64,000 nucleotides of DNA from Prosopis cineraria. Lineage: Eukaryota > Streptophyta > Magnoliopsida > Fabales > Fabaceae. The notes beneath the pieces were generated by a model. The model saw only the letters and a list, made by a program, of their open reading frames with translations. It was not told the DNA's origin and searched no databases. Location of the stretch: NCBI RefSeq assembly GCF_029017545.1, contig NW_026555341.1, positions 1,364,001-1,428,000 of the forward strand, written 5' to 3'. Positions 45,399 through 56,271 of the stretch are shown here, piece after piece. Position 1 is the first letter of the stretch, and the number at the start of each line of letters is the position of its first letter. The position numbers and the translations under genes were made by a program.

Positions 45399-48300
45399 TG
45401 TAACATCTCAAAAATTATCTCATTAATTAATTAAGCTAATAAAAGGTAATTATATAACTTTAAGCATAATTGAATTTGGGGATGGACTTAGAGACGGCTA
45501 ATAAGCCTATTAGGTTTGATTTTAGTCCATAGATGAGGGTCAAAAATGAATTAAGCCATTTGGGCTTAAATTAAAGAGAAAAAAATTAGAATTTGGCCTA
45601 TTATGCTTTACGCTACAGCGTAATATCAAAAATCAAATTTAAGAGGAAACTTACATGTGCGAAAAGAGAAAGGAAAAAGAGGAGAATAAAGGGGCTTGTG
45701 ATTCTCTCCATTAGGACATGATTTTGTTGGTGTTTTAGGGAGATCTAAAGCTTTTAATCACTAAAGTAAGTCTCCTTTACCATTCTTCTTCCTCTCTACA
45801 CTATTTTTAAGTTAAAGTTTGTAGTTGAAGGATGATTTTCAGACCTTAAAAGCTTTGAGTTTGAATCCATTAACTTAAACGGAGTTAATAGAAATTGTTT
45901 AAGTTATCTAAGCTTAGAAATAGTGGTTTTATGTATTCATGAGAGTGGATTTTTAATTATGGATGAATTTGTGCATTAAAGTGTCATTAGTGATAACGGT
46001 TGGAATTGTTGGAAGGCACTGTTGGTGGTAGATGGGATTAATGAAGTTAGTTAGAGATAATAGGAGTTAATAAACCTAATATGATGATTAAACTCAAGAG
46101 TTGAGAGTTTTGGTGAATGAAGTGTTGAAATTTGAGAGTTGAAAGTGAGTAATTTGTGACATTAATGATTATTTTTAGGTTGTTAGATGATATATTAGTA
46201 ATTATTTAAATTGTTGAGAGCTAAATAAAGTTAATAGGAGTTAAGAAACTCATTGAATGTGAGGTTAATTTTGTAGTTGAGAAATTTGATTATTAAAATA
46301 TGAAATTAGATGTTGGAAGTGGTGATTTTAATTATTATTAGTGATGAGTATTAATGTCAATTGTAGACTAACTTTATGAAGCACTAGAGAACTTGAATTT
46401 AGCTTGAAAGTAAGTGGTAATAAGGGGTAAACATTTAACCTCTTAAAAGTTTGAGGTGGGGCTACATAAAGAACGAATCAAATAAGACTTTGGCCTAACC
46501 CGAAGTTTAGTCATTTTCATAGAAAGGATTATTTAAGCAACATGTAGTCTGGTTTGGTCTAGTCCTTACATAACCCAAAACTAAATAAGATCAGATTGAT
46601 TCAGTAGGATTGGGAGACTGATCCTGGTTTGGTCTAGTGTCTCATTTTCAATATTCATGACTTTACAATGATAAAAAAAATAAATTAACCATGAAATTAA
46701 GAATAAATTTATTGTTCACTATTCCACTTCAAAACAATCAATACAATCAACATTTCAATAACAATATTCAAATAGGAAAATGAAACATGACCATCATGAT
46801 GAATGGAAATGTCTCAACTAGGTGTAGGATTTATATTTCACATTTAAAAAGAATTGCAATCAAAATCAGATAAGGTATTGGCTTCTAATAAAGTAATTGA
46901 GAATTTTGAACACATATCAAGATAACTAATCAAGCAAAATAGAATAGAAAGGATCAAAGTAGTCATCAAGAAATGGGATTAGATTATTAAAAATAATACA
47001 AGTCATCTTTCATCAATATAAAAGAATTGAAATCATCTTGTTTTTCATTTTCCTTCTAACTGCTCTTAGAGCCAAGAGGTGGTTAAGGAAAATGCTTCAT
47101 ATCTCCTTCCTTTGATATGTGTATTCATGCAAGGGATTAAATAATTTCTTACATTTCTATTCTATTTCCACCTACTTGATTCTATCAAAGAAGCAATGTT
47201 TCCAAAAGTTAAGGAAAAAGGTGAAGCAACACATTGTCTTTGGCAAAATTTCTTTAAGCTTAAATAAAACATATGCCCATCATACCTAGCATTGAAATTT
47301 AATTACATGAAAGAGGGTCAAAGCCTTACTGTTGGGACAAGGACTCTAGGGACATATGAAATACTATCGAAGTTGAGTAATTCATTTTCATTGAAGGCAA
47401 GTATTCAAATGAAAGATCATACATTCTAATACCCAAACAAAATAGTAATGAAAGATCATGTAACTAACAAAGAAAAAAGATACTGTCAAGTAAACATAGG
47501 CAAGTCTCAAATAAATTAACACAATATAAATATAAAAAATAACCACACTCTTAGTTAATAATTCCCACAAGCCTAAAGGCCATCTTTCTAACTCTCATAT
47601 ACCAACACACAAATAATTTTTTTCTATAAACTTAACTTATTATTATAATAATAAATTAGTTATAATTATATTAAATTTAAAAGACGAGACGAGATCAGAT
47701 CAAGTAGTTCGAATGCTCAATCTCTTATCTAATCCAACCCAAAATAAAGTCTAGTCTTTTTAATCTTTTTAGTATTGAAAGACTAATTTTTATCTGGACT
47801 GAACTGGACTAGGTTTGCTTTGGGTTGGACCAAGTTAGATTGAATCAAAAGACTTTTGCACAATTATAGTTTGAGATAATCGAGAAAAATTTAGCTTGTA
47901 CATTTGCTTGATTAATTGACTATATGCAAAAAGACTTATTTAAAAAATCATGATATATTGTAAAACTATATGATATGATGAAATTGATGTGAATAACATT
48001 TGTGAAAAATATATGTTATATATAATTGTTGTTGTAAGTAGATATTAAAGTGCATAAGGGTACTTGTGAAAAAAGGAAAATTATAAATTGAGATTTATGT
48101 TAAGTATGATTGTGTTCGTGATATTGATAAGCATGATACGTTGAGATTGATGTCAATAAAAGTTGCATGCTATTAGTGAGTATGAATATGTATATTGCAT
48201 GTTGAATATTTGTGCATAGTATAATTATATGAGATGAGAATTCGCATGTAAAAAGAGAAGTAAATGTTGTAAATTCATGTAATCTTAACAGCTTACCATT

Positions 48301-49315
48301 AGAATTGAAAGTCAACTTGGCTACCAGCCGTTGAAATCAAAAAGTGACCATTGTCCCATGGTTATTAAATGATTGTTCTGCTTATTTTTTGAGGGACTTA
48401 AATCTAATTAGTCACCATCGATTTATTAAGAAGCTATCTTAAAGGTATGACATCCCATGATTGTTAGTATTTAAAAAAATCATATCTCATAAGTGAGTGT
48501 GATAGTCTTAGTCAGGTAATTCCTTATGAGTAGAAGGCTTGGGTAGTTTGAGTTCATAGACGTAAACCACTAAATAGCCATCAGTTTCATATTGAAGGTA
48601 TTAGAAGGGGGCATTGATCATGCATATAATATTCTAGCTACATAATTGTTGTTATTATAGTTTGACATAATTTGATAAGGGCACATGATTGGTAGTATTA
48701 TGATCCCATATGTGTTTTTTATGCTTATAAATGATGTAAATTTTGATATGTATTTGTGATTAGCAATATAGTTGCTAGTATTATGGTAGTGGTAACATTT
48801 TAAAAAGCAATTAAACTCATGAAAGTAGCGTAATTTTCATTGCATCTTTATAATTGGTTGACATGCATCTGTATAGGCTAGATTAACCTTAGTTACTGAG
48901 TGATTATACTCACCATTTTATTTAACATTTTACAGGCACTAGCTCCGAGTAGGACAAAGAGAAAGCATCGAAGGCTTAAGAACTCAGTTTACTATTATAA
49001 GCCTCTCATAATTTTATATGCATATGTGTAATTAATTGACATTGCCAATTAGGATGTCTATATTTTGTTATACTTGCAACATTAAATATTGAGTATTGAA
49101 ATGTGATTTCAAGCCCTAATGCATGGAGTATCTTTTTACTTGAGATATTTAAGCAAGGTCAAAATATAAGTGTAAGTATAAATTTGACTATATGCATGTT
49201 TGTATTGGATTATATTGAGTTTTAAAATTAAAATGCCTCCCCTGCTGTTTTTGAAATCAAGAGGTTAAGGGTTGAATTTGTAAAATATGTGATATCTAGT
49301 TGCTGTGGTATTACA
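45399..49315 (+). mobile_element. LTR relic nested in the first (TGTAACA...ATTACA)
   Basis: It starts TGTAACATCTCAAAAATTAT at 45399 and ends GTTGCTGTGGTATTACA at 49315, the expected TG...CA boundaries. At its start lies TATGCTTTACGCTACAGCG, a word type that also occurs in the neighbouring relics. I see no matching 5-bp duplication (TCTAA on the left, AAGGT on the right), so the limits may have been altered. It contains a 1.4-kb DNA-transposon insertion at 46456-47867. Confidence 0.45.
46448..47875. mobile_element. 1.4-kb element with 8-bp target duplication (hAT-like)
   Basis: A perfect 8-base direct repeat AGTTTGAG (46448-46455 and 47868-47875) flanks 46456-47867. Terminal inverted identity is weak (GTGGGGCTACATAAAG against ATAATTGTGCAAAAG). 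Both subterminal regions carry clusters of GGTTTGGTCTAGTC/GGACTAGG-type words in inverted arrangement. The interior is AT-rich with no transposase. It sits inside an LTR relic and is therefore younger than it. Confidence 0.6.
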
Positions 49316-52026
49316 AAGGTTGTCCTAAGTTTATTGAGTGTGGTCTAGGTGTTGGGTTGTGCTTTTGGAACTTAAAGTGAATTTTGGATACCTAGGTTAT
49401 GGTTTAAGGGAAAACATGCTAGTTTATATTTAGGTGTCTAATTTGTTCTTAGGTCAAAGTTTTAAAATAAAACTAGTACCATTAACTAGAGTTTTGAAAG
49501 ACCTTTCTATGGACATCTATATCACCTCAATCGGATATCGGACAGGGATTTGGAAAGCTTTAAAAGTTTGGCCAAAAAATTTACCATGAGTTCTACATTT
49601 TACGTTGCAACATAAAATGTTATGTTGCGGCAAAATTCCAAACTTCACTGAAGTGCACTTTGTTGTGCTTTATGCCACAGCGTATTTGCATTATGTTACA
49701 ACATAATATGCCATAAATGTTGTTTTGGCTCTTTTGACCTTAAATTGATTTGCCACCTTATCTGATATAATTTCCACACTTTCATATATATTTCCACTCT
49801 ATTTTAAATTATTTATATTTGATTTTAAAGTTCACATTATTAAACTTAGGATCCCAACTTTTGAAGGTTTATATTTTTAAATGAAGTTATTGTTTGATTG
49901 TGAAGTAAGTATTCTTTTAATAACTGATTAAAGTCTACAACCATAATTTGGTAATCGTATGGCTTAATCCGGTTTTATCATGGATATTTTGGCTAAGTGC
50001 TAAGGTAATAAGGAGAACATTACATTGAAGGTTTAAATGGTTAGCATAGCTATGGTTTAATTAAGTTAATGAACTTAACCCTAAGATTGGGGTGTGATTA
50101 ATGTTGATTGACAATTTTTTAACTATAATTAGTATCATGATATATGTAGATTGTGGTATAAATATCGTTGATGGTAAAAGTGCACTTGTTCTAGGAGCTT
50201 CAATAGTGAAAAATAAAGGTAACCACTGCTAATATGTGATTGTGTATGCATTGTGACTTGCTATGTATGTTTTTATATGGTTAGGTCCGTTTGGAAATAA
50301 ATCATGTTGAGGAAGCATATTTTATTATTTGAAACTTCGATGTCAAGTAGGATGAATTGTGCGCGCGCGCTATATTTGAAATAAATTTGTTTAAAAGTAT
50401 GATATTGTTCAATTGTGTTTTTGTCCAAGTTTATTTGGAAATATGCCTGATATGTCAGCATTTGTTTGAAAAATATTATGTTATTGGGGATCTTGTTCAA
50501 AATTATATTCTACCAAGCCGTAAGCCTTTATTGGACCCAATGAATAGCTATTAGTTTGGACCAACCCAACTTTGATCGGGTGATTTGATTCTAAGTACAT
50601 TGTTATAAGGGATATACGGTGTTGTCATGATAAATACAATCTGTTTGGATTTTGTTTAGATAATTGTTGTTTGGAAATTATTGTTGTATGCCTAACTTAA
50701 CAATTGCACAGTCAGCTGCATCGCATGCATCGTTGCATATTAGTTTTAATTATTGAGACCTTTTTGTCTCACTCCTTGTAGTTAACATTTTTATAGAAAA
50801 TAGTTTAACCAAAGAAGCACAAGAAGTGTAGCTTAGTATAAGTAGATACCAATCGGCTTTTTTGATTAGTTTATGTATAATTGCCAACCCATAGGGTATT
50901 TGTTTTTGTAAATAATCATGTAACTCTCATACTTTTAATTAACCTTCTATTTGATTGTCATAAAGTGGTTTTGTATCATATATGGCCATATTTTGTGATG
51001 ATTAAATGATTTACAACATGTTTTAAAGAAAGATTTTACTTGTGACAATATATATAACATTCTATAAATACAGTGTTGGGTGGTTGTAACCTAATTATAG
51101 AAGTTATGTGTGAATGTGTTAAGTTGTTAATGTTAATGGTTGTTTATAATGGGTTTAAGTTAATCAAATGTTCTACACATTAGTCATTAGCTTTGCTTTT
51201 GAGTTTGTAAAATATAAAAGTATGTTTTGGCCCTAAAGGAGATTTAGTGGATAAAATCCCTCATTTGGAGGAATTTTTGTACTAAGCTAAAACTATTATT
51301 TAGATCTTTTAACAAGTCTCGTGTAAACAATTGAATAATTCAATTTGGATATTTGTAAAGAAAGTCATACTCATTTGAAGTTCGCTACCACTATTCATAT
51401 CATCAAATTGCTGATATAGCATTGTGCACTGTGGCATGCGGTGCATATCTCTTTTTAAAATTACCCTTGTGAAGTTTTTCACTTTTAAAATGGTCCCTTT
51501 AACCCTTCTTACCCATTTCTAAGTTATTTTTAAACAAATTAGCCTCTTGGGACCATGTTTCACTTTTAAATACTTTTTTATCAATTTATTAATTTTAAAC
51601 TATTAATTTTCAATGGGATCTCATTAGGTATAAATTGATTAACTTAATGTATTAATTATTTCTTCTTATGTATATTGTATTTTTCTTAAATTATTATAGT
51701 AGGCTTATTTTGTTACGTTTAAACCCTTTCTATGATGATAGATTCTTTTCTATCATATTAGTCCATTTTGAGCAATATTTTACTATAAGAAAAGCTCTTT
51801 CTATAATAGTAAACTTTATAAAAATAATTTTAATTCTTAATTATCATGATAACTCTTTTCTACTAGGGTAGTGTTTTGAAATACTATCTAAAGTCTTTTG
51901 AAAAGTAAGTTTTATTCTTTATTACTAAGGTAAATTCTTTTTTACCATTATATGTATTTAATGAAGAAGTTTCATTGTCGAATTATATAATTACAAAAAA
52001 TCAAAGTAAAATTTTAGGGTGTTACA
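49316..52026 (+). mobile_element. LTR relic, 3' part ending TGTTACA
   Basis: It ends TTTTAGGGTGTTACA at 52026, the matching 3' border of the TGTAACA family. Blocks such as GTAGATTGTGGTATAAATATCG, TTGCCAACCCATAGGGTATT and ATCATTATTAGTCCATTTTGAG-like words recur in the same order in the copy at 60764-63560. Around 49600-49720 and 51420 are ATGCCACAGCG/TGTTGCGGC words. At least two diverged LTR pieces seem joined here. Confidence 0.45.
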
Positions 52027-52039
52027 CTATTCTGTAAAT

Positions 52040-54105
52040 AATTATTCTACTTGACAGAGATCAAGCAATAATTTGAAGCTGATGCATGTATGTTGATAAA
52101 TTTTGCTTGTTTTAGGGGTGTCATTTCATTTGATACAACATACTCAATAAATTGTGACAATAAACTACTTGCCATTTTTTCAAGTTTCAACCATTATAGA
52201 AAAGTGGTGATATTTGGTGTTGCTTTATTATATGATGAGACAATTGAATCCTTTAAATGGCTTTTTGAAACTTTTATGCAAGAACATAAGGAAATGCCAT
52301 TGATTGTATTTACTAACCAAGATGTTGCAATGGCATGACCTTTAGAAGAGGTAATGCCATGTGTAAAGCATGGCTTGTGCACATTCCATATTAATAGGAA
52401 TTGGGTGAAACATCTTAGGAACTTGATGAAAGATGACTCATATTTTTTAAATAAGTTTAATTAGCACATGTATCATTGTAAGGAAGAAACAGTGTTTTGA
52501 GGAATCTTGGAAAGCATTATTATCAAAAAACAATGTGGTAGATAATCCATAGTTAGTATTCATTTACAAGTTGAAAGAAATATAGGCTTCATATTATATG
52601 AAGGATTCAAAGACTCTTGGCATGAGAAATACACAACTTAGTGAAAGTATCAATTCATTTATAAAAAGTAACATTATCCTAAACTAGATATCAAAAATTT
52701 TTTAAAGTCTTTTAGTAGGTTATTGTGGATAAGCTATATAATGAATTGAAAAGTGATTTTAACTTACGCTAAAAATTACCAAGGTTGATTTTGAAGAGTT
52801 CATTTATGCTTCAATGGCTTTCTCAAGTTTATACTCCAATTTTTGACTTGTTCCAATAAGAGTATGAATTACGTGATGCTATATGTATAAAGGAGAAAAA
52901 AAAGAAATAAAGATGAATATGAAAATGCTATTGTATTTGATTATATAATCATAAGGGTTGATAAAAAGGAGAGTGACTATCAAGAGAAGACAAAGAAGCT
53001 ACCATTGCATGTAGTTGTAAGAAGTTTGAAAGGTGGGGAATATTATGTTGTCATACACTAAGGATATTGTACGACTAAGATGTTAAGCTACTACGACAGA
53101 AATATATTTTAAAGAGGTGGACAAGAAAAGCAAAGTGTGGCATAGTGTATGATAACAAGGGAAAGGAAACCAAAGTTGATCCTAAACTAGAGTGCTTAAA
53201 TTGACATAGACAATTACACCCAATGCTTGTAAAATTAGCTGGCAATGTATTGAAATGTCTTGAGACATTCTTTATGGTTCATCAAGTTGTGCTGGAACTC
53301 AATAAGAAAGTGTTTGAATGTGTTATTAACACTCATCAAATAGTGTTGACAGTGTAGGTGGTGTTGATGATAATAATAGTAAGAATAAAGGTGAAGGCAT
53401 TGGGTTTAAGAAGAGAGAATGTAAAAAGATCAGTCAAAGTTGGATTCACAACTCTTGTTAGAAAAGAAAAAAGTTAAAACTTCAAAAAAAAATCTACTAA
53501 TAAGACCTCACGATGTTCAAAGGTATAATTTTTTTAGTTTATTTTTATTTTTTTTATATGGTATCATTTCTATGAGATTTTATGAATATTGTTGTAGGAA
53601 ACCACACATATAATAAAAGGTAGTTAGATCATCAACTCAGGGGCAACATGATAATACTCCAATATCAAATACACCTACATCGATGCAACATAGTTTCCAT
53701 ATGTTAAATGCACTAATACTAGTATAATATGGTGCCCCTGCGTCAAATACATTAGTGCCAATACAATATGGCCTCCCAATACAATATGACCCCCCTGTGT
53801 CAAATACATTGATACCATACAATGTAGCCCCCTTATACTAAATACTCTAACATCACTGTAATATGGTCTCCCTATGTCAAATACTCTAGTGCCAGTACAA
53901 CATGGTCTCTTAATGTTAAATACACTTGTGCCACTACAACATGGCCTACAAATTTCAAATATATCTAAACAAAGTCAAATTCCATTCACAACATTGATGA
54001 TGATGAGAATATTAGTTTTCAAGTTCTTGAAGAGTTCATTCTAAGCAAATTTCATGTAGCTGTAACATTATTTTTTGTGCTTGTAGGCTCCATTGGACTA
54101 TGATG
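52040..54105 (+). pseudogene. FAR1/FRS-like or MULE transposase pseudogene with 13-codon repeats
   Basis: FAR1-related proteins and MULE transposases share a catalytic fold and a SWIM zinc finger. Readable parts: RGVISFDTTYSINC and GVALLYDETIESFKWLFET, later FTNQDVAMA (52111-52338, start of the transposase domain with its first catalytic Asp region); MPCVKHGLCTFHINRNWVKH (from about 52350); and a SWIM finger CSCKKFERWGILCCHTL at about 53008-53060, followed by LLRQKYILKRWTRKAKCG. Many stops and frameshifts lie between them. The C-terminal part contains a 39-bp in-phase repeat (53663-53970), then EEFILSKFHVAV. The N-terminal FAR1 DNA-binding part is missing; an LTR border lies at 52026. Confidence 0.8.
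53663..53970 (+). repeat. 39-bp minisatellite encoding a 13-residue repeat
   Basis: Units start at 53663, 53703, 53742, 53799, 53836, 53875, 53914 and 53953. The consensus is near GTCAAATACATTAGTGCC then AGTACAACATGGTCTCC. Spacing is 37-40 bases, with one 57-base unit that contains an extra partial copy. The plus-strand reading is close to SNTLVPIQYGLP. A period of a multiple of three suggests it grew inside a coding region of the FAR1-like gene before the gene decayed. Confidence 0.85.
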
Positions 54106-55305
54106 TGAAATCACTTGAAGTATTAGAATTTAGTTAAGTGTTTACAAAAGGTAAATCATATCATCGCATAAAAATATATTAACCAGATTTATACAGTTCT
54201 ATTTAAATAAACTTATATTACAATATAATTGCATCACATTGTCTGCATATTAACTATGTTACAATGTGTTATAGATACATGTTCAAATATCAACACAAAT
54301 CCTGAGTTGTGAAGTCTCTGTTTCATCTATATTTCAATTCTTCTTCCTTCAAGAGCAAGCAATAAGATACTTCTTTTTTGATCAAGCTAGCTTCTTGCTT
54401 TATTCTCCCCTTTGTTCATATGCATGTGTATTTGTGGATTGTTGTCCTTTTTTGTCATACTAGCTCATTGCTTTGATGTTCAAATTTGTCACATGATGCT
54501 TGTGTTTCTTTAATTCCCTATTTATAGAATACACAGAAGGAATTTAAACATAAAATGCTACAACATCACACATTGTCACTTTAAATTAGTGGATATAATA
54601 TAATACAAAGATATTTGATTGAGATCAATATCTAGTGGCAAAAGGCATCATCTTAGGTGGCAAAATATATTTTACAAATAGTAAAATGATTTCAAAGCTT
54701 TAAGCTATTAATGATTTTTATGTTCTACTAGATGATGAGAGTGATTTAGCTATTAATATGGATAACATTACAGTGACAATAAAATGCTTTAATCTATGAA
54801 ATGAGAAATCTATCATATTTGCCTCTTTGAAAAAACTCATACGCAAGGCTCCAACATTTGAAACTTTCTAAAGACTTGGATTTATGAACATAAAGGACCT
54901 TAGATTACTCTTAATAATTATTTGTCAGAAACTAAATTTGTAGCCTAATAGACTTTATAGGACCATCATATTTGTCCATTTCTTAATTATTTTGTAATAT
55001 AAAATCACAATATGTCTGGAGATTAAGGAATCTTGTTTTAGAATATCAATTTTTTTTTAATTGGAGAGGACTTTTGTGAATGACTTTATATCAAAATCTC
55101 ATCCATTGCAAAATACGATCATTCACAAAGAGAGCTGCAATTTATATTAGATAAAGTTACATAGATCTATAAGACCAAAACCTTCTAAATATGGCCTCCC
55201 CTGTCATCAAAACAATTTCAAGGTACAAAGGCCTATGAATTCATGACAATCTAAAAAAAGACACGTCCTTAGAAAACAAAAAGCACCTAATTACTTTGGC
55301 TCTTG
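54106..55305. other. Intergenic, no gene supported
   Basis: AT-rich, apparently unique sequence. No open frame with a recognisable domain was seen. Confidence 0.4.
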
Positions 55306-55800
55306 CTAGTTTTTTTGGCAACTTAAAATGATCTCAAAGAAAGAAAGGCAAAATAGAGAGAGAATACCATTTAGTGTGGAAGACTGGAAGTCATGAAACT
55401 TAGCCTTGGTCTGGAAGTCGTGAACAACATATAAGAAAAACCATACTTGGGCTTGAGCGTCGAAAGGGTTGGACTCTGGGCACCATTGTACTCCTCGTAA
55501 GTAGTCAATGAGGGCGTCAATTGCCCCAAACTTGATGAAGAGGGCAAGGGTAAGGAGATGATGGATTGGGGATGCCAAAGAAGGGGTGGCTTGGGTTATC
55601 ATTGATCATCTTCTCAAACAGTGTTGCTTCATTAAGTGGGGATTACTTTCAGCTGCAGATGAAATTAAAGGCCATAATTAGAGAAGAGGATGGGAAAGAA
55701 GAGGAGAGGTTCCATTCCCGGCGAACATCAGGTGCATTGGAGATTATGGCTCTCACCATAATTAATATTTCTTTTTAACAAGAAAACTTAGATACTTTGG
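55306..55800 (-). pseudogene. Unassigned coding-like remnant
   Basis: A 98-codon minus-strand frame (55602-55306) reads LFIKFGAIDALIDYLRGVQW then FDAQAQVWFFLYVVHDFQTK. Its composition looks like protein rather than random AT-rich sequence. Upstream, other frames continue with MVRAIISNAPDVRREWN and EATLFEKMINDNPSHPFF-like stretches broken by stops. I do not recognise the family. It could be a decayed gene or a chance frame. Confidence 0.3.
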
Positions 55801-56271
55801 GTTTGTATACTTAAAATGTTCATTTTCAATTAATCAATAATGAAAAAAAAAAACAAATGCTGTCGATAACTCAAAGTAAACAAATTGAGATTTTTGTTCT
55901 TTATGCATTAAGCTAACATATATACTGTTCATTGTTGTTGTTTGTTATAAATGTGTTCATAATTTTAATTGGGAATTCGACATGGTTAAAAGCACTTGGG
56001 AATTGAAATCCGCAAAAGAGTAGGGCTCGATCACGTAATGTACCAAACGACACAGGAGCAGTATGAAGCTGTCGTTCTTAGTTGAATGGCGTGGTGTTGA
56101 GGCGTCGTTTACTAGACGAGAGGAAAACTCACGCAGCGGCGAGGAGACAAAACTTGCTATTCGGATTCCAATTCCAGGTGGACCTTTCGGATCCTCATGC
56201 GCCCTATCCAACTGCGATGCCTGATGAAGGTGGCGGTGGCGCGTCAGTCGGCTTCCCTCTTTCCCAATTCA
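55801..56271. other. 5' flank of the methylthiotransferase gene
   Basis: This should hold the promoter and leader of the plus-strand gene that starts at 56272. An in-frame ATG at 56197 upstream of the chosen start would add 25 residues. Confidence 0.5.

Noticed and set aside
53637..53822. 61-codon minus frame with a repetitive sequence
   Set aside because: It is the antisense reading of the 39-bp repeat; the plus-strand reading continues the FAR1-like frame.
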